From Rhodopseudomonas palustris (GTDB lineage Bacteria; Pseudomonadota; Alphaproteobacteria; Rhizobiales; Xanthobacteraceae), in assembly GCF_003591005.1 (NCBI RefSeq), contig NZ_QYYD01000023.1:1-64000 (forward strand): a DNA stretch of 64,000 nucleotides, read 5' to 3'. The notes under the pieces were generated by a model. That model saw only the letters and a program-made list of their open reading frames with translations. It was not told where the DNA came from and searched no databases. Position numbers and translations under genes: made by a program. Below are positions 36,118 through 45,691 of this stretch, one piece after another (position 1 is the stretch's first letter; every line of letters begins with the position of its first letter).

Positions 36118-37128
36118 CTACTTCGTTCCCAACAGCGTCGTGTAGCTCGCCGGGATCCAGGCAAAGCGCTCGCCGGAGGGCACGATGTGGCCGATGCCGG
36201 GGAACGCGATGTGGGCCGCGGCAATCCACGTGCCGCTGGTGGCGGCATCGGCGAACATCGCGGTGCGCTGGGCTTCGGCGGCGAACGGGTCGCTGTCGTA
36301 AGTCAGCGTGATCGCCGGATTGCGAAACTGGATCGGCGCGACGTGAACGAGATCGCCCCATACCAACAGGCGTTGGCCGTTGCTGCTGACTTCGTAAGAG
36401 GTGTGGCCCGGCGTGTGACCGCTCGTCGGGATCGCGCGGATGCCCGGCGAGAGTTGCTCGCCGTCCTTGAACGGCTTCAGCCGCCCCGACTCCTGATACG
36501 GCTTCAGCGAGGCGCGGTCGCCTTCGAACATCGATTTCAGGAATGCCGGCGCCTTGCCTTCGCTGGCCGGATCGAGCCAGTAATCGACGTCCTTCTGATT
36601 GACACGGACGATTGCGTTGGCGAACGCCGCCTTGCCGTTCGGCGCGATGCCGCCGACGTGGTCGGCATGCAGATGCGTCAGATAGATCTCGTCGACCTGC
36701 TCGGGCTGATAGCCGGCCGCGCGCAGATTGGCGATCAGATGGCCGCAGCAATCGCCGTAGAGACTGCCGGCGCCACTGTCGATCAGCACCAGCCTGTCGC
36801 CGGTGTTGATTAGAAACGCGTTGATGGCGCCTTCGAGCGGGATCGACAGCCGTTCGGCGGCGAGCAGCGCCTCGGCCTCGCCGGGATGCGCCTCGGACAG
36901 TTGCACCGCGCGCCGCTTGCCGTCGGCCTCCGTTTCGTTGCGCAGCATCACCTTGCCGACCGGAAACGTGTGGGTGCCGTCGAGCAGCGCGGTGATCTCG
37001 AACTGCCCGAGCATCATCCGATAGTAACCGGGCGCCTGGGTGCGGACCTGCGGCGCGGCGGCCGCGGCTATGCCGACGCCAAGTATCGACAATAACAGCG
37101 CCACCAAGATCGTTCTGATCGCTTTCAT
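36118..37128 (-). CDS. exported MBL-fold metallo-hydrolase
   Basis: A 336-aa protein. The N-terminus is a signal peptide (KAIRTILVALLLSILGVGIA, cut near AAAA-P). Metallo-beta-lactamase-fold motif THLHADHVGG, later SGHTPGHTSY and WGDLVHV give two-metal ligands. Relatives include lactonases and other quorum-quenching enzymes, but also many unknown hydrolases. It follows the triheme cytochrome c gene by 24 bp in the same direction, so it may belong to the molybdenum-enzyme operon and act on its product in the periplasm. Confidence 0.85.
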   Translation of the reverse strand: MKAIRTILVALLLSILGVGIAAAAAPQVRTQAPGYYRMMLGQFEITALLDGTHTFPVGKVMLRNETEADGKRRAVQLSEAHPGEAEALLAAERLSIPLEGAINAFLINTGDRLVLIDSGAGSLYGDCCGHLIANLRAAGYQPEQVDEIYLTHLHADHVGGIAPNGKAAFANAIVRVNQKDVDYWLDPASEGKAPAFLKSMFEGDRASLKPYQESGRLKPFKDGEQLSPGIRAIPTSGHTPGHTSYEVSSNGQRLLVWGDLVHVAPIQFRNPAITLTYDSDPFAAEAQRTAMFADAATSGTWIAAAHIAFPGIGHIVPSGERFAWIPASYTTLLGTK

Positions 37129-37152
37129 CGAGTATCTCCCTGCGCCACGCAG

Positions 37153-38442
37153 TTAGTTTCGCGCCGCCTTGACATCCTGCGGCTTCACGCGGCCCGGTTT
37201 TCCGCCGAAATGGCCGATCACGTAGTTGGCGACCGCGGCGATCTCGTCGTCGGAGTAAGCCGCCGCGAAGGCCGGCATCGCGCCGGTCGGCGAGCTGACG
37301 GCGACGCCTTGCAGCACCGTGCGGATGACGTTGGCGCCCTCGACGTCGTTGACGCTGCGAGCGCCGCGCAGCGAGGCGTTGCCGGTCTGGCGGCCCGAGC
37401 CGTCCCAGCCGTGACAGCTGGCGCAGGCCGAGGCAAAGATGCGCCGGCCGGTCGGATTGGCGCCGCTCTCAGCAGCGGGCAGCCACGGCGCCGCGCTCGC
37501 CAGCGTCGTCGGGTTGGGATTGATCGGCGGCGACAGTGCCGAGCGCTGTGGCGGCACGGTCTTCAGATACGCGGTGATCGCCGCGATGTCGTCGCGCGGC
37601 AGCCGGCCGAGGCTGAACTTGATCGCCTCCGCCATGCCGCCGGAAGCGCCGCCATGGCCCGGTGCGTGGCCGGTCGCGAGATACGCGCTGATCTCGGCGT
37701 CGGACCAGCGGCCGATCCCGGTCTCGGGGTCGGGCGTGATGTTGTAGGCCTTGTAGCCGTCGACCACCGCGCCGGCGAACTTCTCGCTGCGCTTCATCGC
37801 GAACATGACGTTGCGCGGCGTATGGCACTCGCCGCAATGCGCCAGCGCTTCGACGAGGTAAGCGCCCTTGTTCCATTGCGCATCGCGCTGCGGTGACGGC
37901 CGCCACGGCTGCGCCGGCATGAACAGCAGCTTCCAGGCGCGCAGCACGAAGCGCTGATTGAACGGGAAGCTCAGCGTGTTGACCGGCTGCTGCGTCGCGA
38001 CCGGCCGCAGCGTCGCGAGGTGAGCGCGGATCGCCAACACGTCGTCGGTGGAAAGCAGCGCGTAGGACGTATAGGGCAGCGCCGGATACAGATCCTCGCC
38101 TCCGCGGCCGATGCCCTGATGCAGCGCGCGGACGAATTCGGCGTCTGACCATTGGCCGATGCCGGTGGTGGCGTCGGGCGTGATGTTGGTCGAGTAGATC
38201 GTGCCGAACGGCAGCTTGAAGGCACGGCCGCCGGCGAACGGCTTGCCGCCGGGCGCGGTGTGGCAGCTTTCACAATCTGCCGCCGTCGTGAGATACGCGC
38301 CGCGCGCAATCAGCGCCGCACCGGCGGGCTGATTGGGCGAGGCTTGAACCTGCGTCAGCTTCGCCGGCCAGAAGAAGAACCAGCCAGCCAGCACGGCCGC
38401 CACAACGATGAGACCAGTAGTGATGGTGAGGATGCGCGTCAC
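37153..38442 (-). CDS. triheme cytochrome c, electron acceptor subunit of the Mo hydroxylase
   Basis: A 429-aa membrane-anchored periplasmic cytochrome. An N-terminal hydrophobic anchor (ITTGLIVVAAVLAGWFFFWP) is followed by three CxxCH haem motifs: CESCH, CGECH and CASCH, each with a later Met ligand candidate. Such triheme subunits take electrons from isoquinoline-oxidoreductase-type or alcohol dehydrogenases to the respiratory chain. Overlaps the large Mo subunit gene by 4 bp (ATGA), so the three are one complex. Confidence 0.92.
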   Translation of the reverse strand: MTRILTITTGLIVVAAVLAGWFFFWPAKLTQVQASPNQPAGAALIARGAYLTTAADCESCHTAPGGKPFAGGRAFKLPFGTIYSTNITPDATTGIGQWSDAEFVRALHQGIGRGGEDLYPALPYTSYALLSTDDVLAIRAHLATLRPVATQQPVNTLSFPFNQRFVLRAWKLLFMPAQPWRPSPQRDAQWNKGAYLVEALAHCGECHTPRNVMFAMKRSEKFAGAVVDGYKAYNITPDPETGIGRWSDAEISAYLATGHAPGHGGASGGMAEAIKFSLGRLPRDDIAAITAYLKTVPPQRSALSPPINPNPTTLASAAPWLPAAESGANPTGRRIFASACASCHGWDGSGRQTGNASLRGARSVNDVEGANVIRTVLQGVAVSSPTGAMPAFAAAYSDDEIAAVANYVIGHFGGKPGRVKPQDVKAARN

Positions 38443-40613
38443 GATGCGTTCCGGGCCATAAGCGCCGTCGTGTCGATCGGCAGCCGCCGCAGCCGCACGC
38501 CGGTGGCGGCGAAAATCGCGTTGGCGAGCGCCGGCGCGGCTGACACGGTGCCGACCTCGCCAAGCCCGCCGGGCGGCTCGCGGCTATCAACCAGATGCAC
38601 TTCGACCGAGGGCGTCTCGTTGATGCGGAGCTGACGATAGTCGTTGAAATTGCTCTCCTGCACGCGGCCGTTGGCGAAGGTGATGCCGTTGAACAGCGCC
38701 GCCGACAGCCCGAACAACACGCCGCCCTCGATCTGGGCGCGGACGATGTCCGGATTGATCAGGACGCCGCAATCGACCGCAGCGACGGCCTTGCGCAGCG
38801 TTACTTCGCCCGAGGCCGCCACCGCGACTTCGATCACCAGCGCTGCGAAGCTCCCGAAGTTCTGATGCAGCGACACGCCGCGGCCGATCCGGCCGCCCAG
38901 CGGCGCGCCCCACTTCGCTTTCTCGATTGCGACATCGAGCACATGCCGGGCGCGAACGTTGTCGGCCGGCAGCAGCGCGCGGCGATAATCGACCGGATCG
39001 CGGCCGGCGCTATGCGCCAGCTCATCGACGAAACTCTCGAGCACGAACACATTGTGGGTCGGCCCGACGCCGCGCCACCAGTTCAGCCGGATCGGCGGAT
39101 CGTGCCGGACCCAGTCGACCCGTATGTTCGGGAACGCGTAGGGGCTGTCCCAGGAGCCGTCGACGGCGTCCTTGTCGAGCTTGCCCTGCGGCCAGCCGTT
39201 GTCGTCGAAATCCTTGCGCACGGTGCCGGAGGTGGTCCGATGCGTCCAGGCGATCGGCAGGCCGTTCTCATCGAGACCGGCGCTGAAGCGGTCGTAGTAA
39301 GACGGCCGGAAGCGGTCGTGCTGGATGTCCTGCTCGCGCGTCCAGATCACTTTGAGCGGATAGGGTACCTGCTTGGCGAAGCGTACTGCCTGCTCAATGG
39401 TGTCGGCCTGCAGCCGTCGTCCGAAGCCGCCGCCGATCAGCTGATTGTGGACCGCGACCTTCTCGACCGGCAGGCCGGTGATCTGCGCCGCATGGCGCTG
39501 CGCCACCGCCGGTGTCTGCGTGCCGACCCAGATGTCGCAACCGTCCGGCCGCACATGCACCGTGGTGTTGATCGGCTCCATCGTAGCATGGGCGAGAAAC
39601 GGCATCTCGTAGTCGGCATCGACGCGGCGCCTGGCTCGCGCGAACGCCGCATCGACATCGCCATGCTTCAGCGCCTCGATCGGCGCGACGCTCGCTGACG
39701 CCGCCTTGGCGTCCTGCCGCATGCTGTCCGACGACAGGCTGGCATTGGCGCCAAAGTCCCAATCGAGATCCAGCGCATCGCAGCCAGTCTTGGCGGCCCA
39801 GTAATGCTCGCCGACCACCGCGACTGCGTCGTCGACGCGTAGCACCTCGATCACACCCGGCAATTGCCGCGCCTTGGTATCGTCCACTGCGCGCAGCGTG
39901 CCGCCGGCGACCGGGCAGATCGCCAGCACCGCCGTCTTCATGCCGGGCACGTCGATGTCGATGCCGTAGACCGCGCTGCCGTCGACCTTGCTGGGCGTAT
40001 CGATCCGCTTCAGGCTCTTGCCGATCAGTTTGTAGTCGGCCGGCGCTTTCAGCCGCGGCTGCGTCGGGATCGGCAGTGCCGCGGCTTCCGCCGCGACCTC
40101 CGCATAGGGCAGCGACCGGCCACTCGGCGTGTGCGTGATGGTGCCGTCGCGGGTGACGCAATCAGTCGCATCGACCCGCCAGCGCTGCGCGGCCGCGGTG
40201 ACCAGCATCTGGCGCGCCGCAGCGCCAGCCTCGCGCAGCGGCGCCCAGAAGCCGCGGATTGAGGTCGAGCCGCCGGTGAGCTGCGCCTTGAACAGCGGCT
40301 GCGCGTACAGCGCGACATCCGGCGGCGCCGCCACCGCGGTGATCTGGTCGAGCCGGACGTCGAGCTCTTCGGCGAGCAGCGCCGCCTCGGCGGTGTAGAT
40401 GCCCTGCCCCATCTCGACGCTCGGCATCACCAGCGAGATCTCGCCGCCCGGCGCGATGCGGACGAAGCCGCCGAGCTGCGCCGGCGATGGCACAGCGGCC
40501 GGCTCGAGCGGCACGGCGTGCGCCTTGTCGGGCCGCACGAAGGCAATCACCAGCGCGCCGGCGAGAAACGCGCGGCGCGACGGCCCACGGGGATTGTTCT
40601 GAGACGCGTTCAT
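38439..40613 (-). CDS. molybdopterin-binding large subunit, IorB/aldehyde-oxidoreductase type
   Basis: A 724-aa catalytic subunit of the xanthine-oxidase family. A Tat signal is present ([14 protein letters not shown]), as in IorB-type enzymes working in the periplasm. Features: [43 protein letters not shown] and [17 protein letters not shown] with the active-site Glu region near the end. Reaction: hydroxylation of an aldehyde or N-heterocycle; substrate not readable. Overlaps both partner genes by 4 bp. Confidence 0.93.
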   Translation of the reverse strand: MNASQNNPRGPSRRAFLAGALVIAFVRPDKAHAVPLEPAAVPSPAQLGGFVRIAPGGEISLVMPSVEMGQGIYTAEAALLAEELDVRLDQITAVAAPPDVALYAQPLFKAQLTGGSTSIRGFWAPLREAGAAARQMLVTAAAQRWRVDATDCVTRDGTITHTPSGRSLPYAEVAAEAAALPIPTQPRLKAPADYKLIGKSLKRIDTPSKVDGSAVYGIDIDVPGMKTAVLAICPVAGGTLRAVDDTKARQLPGVIEVLRVDDAVAVVGEHYWAAKTGCDALDLDWDFGANASLSSDSMRQDAKAASASVAPIEALKHGDVDAAFARARRRVDADYEMPFLAHATMEPINTTVHVRPDGCDIWVGTQTPAVAQRHAAQITGLPVEKVAVHNQLIGGGFGRRLQADTIEQAVRFAKQVPYPLKVIWTREQDIQHDRFRPSYYDRFSAGLDENGLPIAWTHRTTSGTVRKDFDDNGWPQGKLDKDAVDGSWDSPYAFPNIRVDWVRHDPPIRLNWWRGVGPTHNVFVLESFVDELAHSAGRDPVDYRRALLPADNVRARHVLDVAIEKAKWGAPLGGRIGRGVSLHQNFGSFAALVIEVAVAASGEVTLRKAVAAVDCGVLINPDIVRAQIEGGVLFGLSAALFNGITFANGRVQESNFNDYRQLRINETPSVEVHLVDSREPPGGLGEVGTVSAAPALANAIFAATGVRLRRLPIDTTALMARNAS

Positions 40614-41059
40614 GTCGCCGCCGCCTTGATGGCGGCGCGGATCCGCACATAGGTGGCGCAGCGGCAGATGTTACCGGCCATCGCCGCATCGATCGTGGCG
40701 TCGTCCGGTTTGGCTTCACGGCCGAGCAGCGCCACCGCGCTCATGATCTGGCCGGATTGGCAGTAGCCGCATTGCACGACTTCGAGATCGAGCCAGGCCT
40801 GCCGCACCTTGCGGCCGGCCTCGGTGTCGCCGACGCCTTCGATCGTGGTGATGGCGCGGCCGCCGACGCTGCCGACCGGCAGTACGCAGGACCGCACCGG
40901 CTGCTGATCGAGATGCACCGTGCAGGCGCCGCATTGCGCGATGCCGCAGCCGAACTTGGTGCCGCGCAGCTTGATCCGATCGCGCAGCACCCACAATAGC
41001 GGCATGTCGTCCGGCGCATCCACCGCATAGTCGCGGCCGTTGACTTTGAGTGCCAGCAT
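40610..41059 (-). CDS. [2Fe-2S] subunit of the Mo hydroxylase, IorA type
   Basis: A 149-aa two-domain iron-sulphur protein. First cluster: [15 protein letters not shown] plus a later Cys (RSCVL). Second cluster: [11 protein letters not shown] and [10 protein letters not shown]. It passes electrons from the Mo site to the triheme cytochrome. It has no own signal and is expected to be exported bound to the Tat-signal large subunit. Confidence 0.95.
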   Translation of the reverse strand: MLALKVNGRDYAVDAPDDMPLLWVLRDRIKLRGTKFGCGIAQCGACTVHLDQQPVRSCVLPVGSVGGRAITTIEGVGDTEAGRKVRQAWLDLEVVQCGYCQSGQIMSAVALLGREAKPDDATIDAAMAGNICRCATYVRIRAAIKAAAT

Positions 41060-41159
41060 CGTGTTCCCGTCCAGCTCACAGCGTGAGTATCAGCCGGTGC
41101 CGCGGCGGCCTCTTGTCGATTTGCGTCGCGGGTTGGACGAGTCGATCACCGGATACGCA

Positions 41160-42023
41160 TCATCCCTTCCAGCCCTGCAGGAACTCGATCAGCAGATTGG
41201 TAACGATCTCGGGCTGTTCCTCGTGCGGCAGGTGTCCGCATTGCGGGATCGCGGCGGCGCGCAGGTCACTCGCCATCTCGCGCCACACCGCCTCCATATC
41301 GAACAGCTTGCCGACCGCCCCGAAATCCGCGCCCCACAGCGACAGCGTCGGGCAGGCGATCTTGATGCCGGCGTCGGCGAGGTCCTGGGCGATATCGTCG
41401 GCGCCGGCGCCATAGTCCGACAGCGCGCCACGCACGCCGCCCTCGGCCGCGAACGCCTTCACGTAAGCGGCGATCGCATCCTCGGTGATACTCTTGGGGT
41501 CATGGCACCAGTCGGTGAAGAAATGGCGCAGCCAGATTTCTTCGCGGCCGGCGATCAGCGCCTCCGGCAGGTCGGCGACCTGGTGAAACAGGAAGAACCA
41601 ATATTGCCGGGCGATCCTGGCGTTCATGTCGCGCGCCACGATGCGGGTCGGCACGTTGTCCATCACCACCAGCCGATCGACCAGATCGGGATGATCCTTG
41701 GTCAGCCGCGTCGCCACCCGCGCGCCGCGATCGTGGCCGATCAGCGCGAACTTGCCGATGCCGAGCGCCTGCGCCAGCGCCACGATGTCGCTCGCCATGG
41801 TGCGCTTGTCGTAGCCGCCGGTCGGCTTGTCGGTGTCGCCATAGCCGCGCAGATCCGGCGCGATCACCCGATACTGCTTCGCCAGCACGGGAAGCTGAAA
41901 CCGCCACGCATAGCTCGTCTCCGGAAAGCCGTGCAGCAGGACCACCGGCGGCCCAGACCCGGCCTCGCGATAAAACTGCCGGATGCCATTGGCGCGGATC
42001 GTGGCGTGGCGCGGTTCGGACAT
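41160..42023 (-). CDS. alpha/beta hydrolase, epoxide-hydrolase / haloacetate-dehalogenase type
   Basis: A 287-aa cytoplasmic protein. Oxyanion motif LLHGFPETSYAWR, nucleophile region IGHDRGARVATRL with Asp as nucleophile, SDYGAG, and C-terminal QCGHLPHEEQPE with the catalytic His. An Asp nucleophile and HDRGAR are shared with fluoroacetate dehalogenase (known in this genus) and epoxide hydrolases. The paired His-Trp that binds the halide in fluoroacetate dehalogenase is not plainly present (ARQYWFFLFHQV), so dehalogenase activity is uncertain. ATG 42023 has GAGGAG upstream. Confidence 0.85.
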   Translation of the reverse strand: MSEPRHATIRANGIRQFYREAGSGPPVVLLHGFPETSYAWRFQLPVLAKQYRVIAPDLRGYGDTDKPTGGYDKRTMASDIVALAQALGIGKFALIGHDRGARVATRLTKDHPDLVDRLVVMDNVPTRIVARDMNARIARQYWFFLFHQVADLPEALIAGREEIWLRHFFTDWCHDPKSITEDAIAAYVKAFAAEGGVRGALSDYGAGADDIAQDLADAGIKIACPTLSLWGADFGAVGKLFDMEAVWREMASDLRAAAIPQCGHLPHEEQPEIVTNLLIEFLQGWKG

Positions 42024-42193
42024 CGGCAGGCTCCTCAGGCATCGGGCTCGACAGCAGCGAGCGCTGTGGAGCGTCGCGTCCTAGGCTGAGGATAGTCAGG
42101 CCGGGCTGCGCCGGATTGCAGCCTTGTGCGGCCGATTGGACGCTTGCATGCAGGCCATCGGACGACGCTCGGCGGACCGACCGACTTCTGCGC

Positions 42194-45100
42194 TCAATCG
42201 GCGCCGGCTTTCAGCGCGTCGATGAGTTGGCCGACCGCCTCCAGCCTGTCCGCGGGGTCGATGCTCCGCTTCAGCAGCAATCGCCCGTCGTGCCGCACCA
42301 CGCCCTGCGGAAGCTCGGCCGGCCCGGGCTGATCGCGCAACGTCAGCGCAATCCCGTTCGGGCCGGCATCGATCCGCGCGATGCCGAGTTCGCGGCATTG
42401 CAAGCTCAGCGTCGCCAGCGCCAACAGATGATCGACCTCCTGCGGCGCCGCGCCAAACCGCACGGCGATCTCGTCGCCGAGTTCTTCGATCTCCGTTTCG
42501 GTTCCGGCGCGGGCGAGCCGCACGTACAGATCGAGCCGGGTCGCCTCGTCGGGCACGTAGCTGGACGGCAGCAGCGATTCGACGTCGAGATGCAGGTCCG
42601 GCGTCCAGAAATCATCGAGACGCCGCGGCTTTCCCCCGGTCGCCTGCGCCAGCAGATGATGAGTGAGCGCTGCGCCGAACATCTGGACGTGGCCGGCCTG
42701 TTGTTCCGACAGCAGATCGCCGGCGCCGCGCAGATCGAGATCGCGGGCGCTGATCGCAAATCCGGCGCCCGGCCTGCTCAGCTCCTCGAGCGCATCGATC
42801 CGCGTTTGTGCGGCAGCGCCGGGGTCGTCGCTCAGCAAGTACGCATACGCGCGGATGCCGCCGCGCCCGACCCGGCCGCGCAGCTGATGCAACTGCGCCA
42901 GCCCGAACCGCTCCGGCTCGCAGATCACGATGGTGTTGGCGCGCGGAATGTCGAGACCGTTCTCGATGATATTGGTGGCGAGCAGGATATCGGCCCGCCC
43001 AGCCACGAACTGCATCATGCAGTCTTCGATCTCGGCGACCGGCATCCGCCCATGCAGCGTCAGCACGCGGAGCTCCGGCACATGCTGTTGCAGCCGCTCC
43101 GCCATCGGCGCCAGATCCTTGATCCGTGGGCAGATGACGAAGCTCTGGCCGCGCCGGCGATGCTCGCGCCGCAGCGCGATCGCCAGCGATGAATCGGCCA
43201 GCGGCCCGGTGGTCGTCACCACCGGCACACGCTGCACCGGCGGCGTCGCGATCACGCTGATGTCGCGCAGCCCGGACAGCGCACCCGCCAGCGTGCGCGG
43301 GATCGGCGTCGCGCTCATCGTCAGCGTATGTACGCCGCAGCGCAGCGCCGCGAGCTTGGCCTTCTCGGCGGCGCCGAAATGCTGCTCCTCGTCGATGATC
43401 ACCAACCCGAGATCGGCGAAGCCGACATCCTTCGCGGTCAGCGCCTGGGTGCCGACCACGACCGCGAGCGAGCCGTCGCCGAGGCGCTGCTTGATCCGCC
43501 GCGCTTCCGCGGCCGATGTCATCCGCGACAGATGCCCGACTTCGACGCCGAGTGCGGCGAAACGCTTTGCGAAATTCGCCGCATGCTGCCGGGCCAGCAC
43601 CGTCGTCGGCACCACGAGCGCGACCTGCTTGCCGGATAGCACCGTCGCAGCCGCGGCGCGCAGCGCCACCTCGGTCTTGCCGAAGCCGACATCACCGCAG
43701 ACGATGCGGTCCATCGGATGGCCGGATGCGAGATCGCGCAGCACGTCCTCGACCGCGCTGATCTGATCGGGCGTCGGAAAGTAAGGAAACTGCGCGACGA
43801 AGCGTTCGTACTCCGCACCCGGCGGGCTGATCTTCGCAGCGGGCGTGGCGCGCCGCGTCGCGACCGCCTCCGCCATCGTCCGCGCGACCTGCCCGAGCTC
43901 GCGCTCGACCTCACTTTTGCGCGCCTGCCAGGTCGAGCCGTCGGCGTCGTCGAGCTTGAGCCCGCCGGGATCGCTCGAATACGGCCAGACCAGAGCGAGA
44001 TCGCTGACCGGACACAGCGCCGTCTCGTCGCCGGCGAAACGCAGCCGGATCATCTCGGCGGTCGGCAGGCCGGGCGACGCCACCTGCTCCAAGCCTTCGA
44101 GCACCGCGAGGCCGCGCTGCAGATGCACCACCGCCCCGCCCAACACCGGACGAGCGGTGAGGTCCGCCGGCTCCGCGCGCCGCGCCATCGGCTGCAGGTG
44201 ATGGGCGCGGCTGCCCAGCACCTCGGCGGCGCTGATCACGATGCGCGGCGGCTTGGTCGTCATCCGAAAGCCGGCTTCGAGATCGACCAGCACGGAGGCG
44301 ATGCCGCCGTCCGGCGCGCGCAGCGCCTTCTGCCAGGCGAGCCGCGGTGCGTTCTCGCCGGCGAGCCGCTGCATGCGCGCCAGATCCTGCGGCGTCGCCG
44401 CCGTGAAGATGATGCGCGCGCCCTGCTCGCGGCTGTCCGCGATGAAGCGGCGCAGCGCCGCTCGGGGCGCCCGCGCCTGGGAGAATTCCGGCACCGGCTC
44501 GCGCGCCGCCGTCGCGGGCAGCACTGTCATCGCGGCGCGAGCCGCCTGCCATTCGCGGCGGCCGGTGAAACTCGCCTTGCTGTCCGCATCGGCATCGCTG
44601 CGCTCGATCGCGCTCAGCCGCGCGTCGACACGGCCGGGCACGTCGGCATCGGCGATCAGACTGGCCTCGCGCAAGTAAGTAAAGATGCCGACCGCTTTGG
44701 CCGCGCCCGTCGCTGCCGCGCTCACCTCCCGCTCCGACATCGGATCGATCACCACCGCATCCAGCGCCTCGCCGCCGGTCGAGACGCCGGGCGTGAAGCT
44801 GCGAATGCCGCTGATGACGCCGTCACCAAGTTCGATCCGCAGCGGCGACAGCGCGCCCGCCGGATAGGCCTCGATCGACTGGCCGTGCACCAGCGCGCCG
44901 CCCGGGTAGTCGGCCGGCTCGTCGAGATCGTAGCCACAGCTTTGCAGACGTTCGGCCAGCGCATCGATCTCGAACGGTTGGCCGACTTCCAACCGGAGAC
45001 TTGCACCGCCCCACTCCGTCGGCGGCGGCACATACGGCAGCATCGCCTCGACAGTCGTGATCAGCAGCGGAGGATCTGCGCTTTCGGCCAGACGCCGGAG

Positions 45101-45466
45101 CACGTGACTGCGCCGGCCCGCGATCTCGCGCGATGGTTCGAGCTGTTCGAACGGCAGAGTGTCGAACCGCGGCAGCACCACCACGCCGCACTGCGGGTCG
45201 AACGCGTGGAGAATAGCTCCGAGCCGCTCGGCGCGGGCCTCGTCGCGCGCGATGAAGACGAGACCTTTGGATCCGGATTTGCGCCGCCGCTGCAACAGGC
45301 CGATGGCCAACAGACCTAGCGGAGCGGCCGAGGAGATCTGCTGCTTCGCTTGTTTGGAAGCTGATCCAGCCTTCGCCCGGCTCCGCGTCTTCGCCGGCGC
45401 TTTGGCAATGCTCCGCGTCGGACGTTCGGATGGCGGGGCCGTCGCGTCGCCGTCCGGTTGGCGCAT
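42194..45466 (-). CDS. Mfd-like DEAD/DEAH helicase, transcription-repair coupling factor paralogue
   Basis: A 1090-aa superfamily-2 helicase. N-terminal ~45 residues are Ala/Lys/Arg-rich. A UvrB-like region (LPRFDTLPFEQLEPSREIAG) comes next, then a CarD-like RNAP-contact region (GGAVVHLQRGLAVLEGLEQV). The helicase core has Walker A GDVGFGKTEVA, DEEQHFG, SATPIPRTLAG and HQLRGRVGRG. Canonical Mfd is about 1150-1170 aa and reads DEEQRFG; the contact domain here is diverged. This is therefore probably a second, Mfd-like copy, with the housekeeping mfd elsewhere. ATG 45466. Confidence 0.85.
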   Translation of the reverse strand: MRQPDGDATAPPSERPTRSIAKAPAKTRSRAKAGSASKQAKQQISSAAPLGLLAIGLLQRRRKSGSKGLVFIARDEARAERLGAILHAFDPQCGVVVLPRFDTLPFEQLEPSREIAGRRSHVLRRLAESADPPLLITTVEAMLPYVPPPTEWGGASLRLEVGQPFEIDALAERLQSCGYDLDEPADYPGGALVHGQSIEAYPAGALSPLRIELGDGVISGIRSFTPGVSTGGEALDAVVIDPMSEREVSAAATGAAKAVGIFTYLREASLIADADVPGRVDARLSAIERSDADADSKASFTGRREWQAARAAMTVLPATAAREPVPEFSQARAPRAALRRFIADSREQGARIIFTAATPQDLARMQRLAGENAPRLAWQKALRAPDGGIASVLVDLEAGFRMTTKPPRIVISAAEVLGSRAHHLQPMARRAEPADLTARPVLGGAVVHLQRGLAVLEGLEQVASPGLPTAEMIRLRFAGDETALCPVSDLALVWPYSSDPGGLKLDDADGSTWQARKSEVERELGQVARTMAEAVATRRATPAAKISPPGAEYERFVAQFPYFPTPDQISAVEDVLRDLASGHPMDRIVCGDVGFGKTEVALRAAAATVLSGKQVALVVPTTVLARQHAANFAKRFAALGVEVGHLSRMTSAAEARRIKQRLGDGSLAVVVGTQALTAKDVGFADLGLVIIDEEQHFGAAEKAKLAALRCGVHTLTMSATPIPRTLAGALSGLRDISVIATPPVQRVPVVTTTGPLADSSLAIALRREHRRRGQSFVICPRIKDLAPMAERLQQHVPELRVLTLHGRMPVAEIEDCMMQFVAGRADILLATNIIENGLDIPRANTIVICEPERFGLAQLHQLRGRVGRGGIRAYAYLLSDDPGAAAQTRIDALEELSRPGAGFAISARDLDLRGAGDLLSEQQAGHVQMFGAALTHHLLAQATGGKPRRLDDFWTPDLHLDVESLLPSSYVPDEATRLDLYVRLARAGTETEIEELGDEIAVRFGAAPQEVDHLLALATLSLQCRELGIARIDAGPNGIALTLRDQPGPAELPQGVVRHDGRLLLKRSIDPADRLEAVGQLIDALKAGAD

Positions 45467-45476
45467 ATCGGCCAAC

Positions 45477-45590
45477 TCAGCGCAACCGCGGCTCAATGAT
45501 CGTCGGTATATCCGGCAAGCCCATGTGACCATTGCCGGTGATCGCCGGCGTATCGTTGCGGTGAGCTTCGGGCTTGAGTGGCGCGGCCAT
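45477..45590 (-). CDS. candidate 37-aa upstream ORF of the Mfd-like gene
   Basis: ATG 45590 preceded by AAGGA at 6 bases; the protein begins MAAPLKPEAHRNDTPAITGN and ends PTIIEPRLR, 10 bp before the Mfd-like start. It is the only opening in this 225-bp gap with a plausible ribosome site. It may be a short leader peptide or chance. Confidence 0.25.
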   Translation of the reverse strand: MAAPLKPEAHRNDTPAITGNGHMGLPDIPTIIEPRLR

Positions 45591-45691
45591 CACGGGTCCT
45601 TCCATTGCCCGCGATAAGCCGCTGACACCGCGCTTGGTTCCTGGAAGACAGGTCCGGCTGACAGGGCCACCCCTGCGTCACGCGCTCTCGA

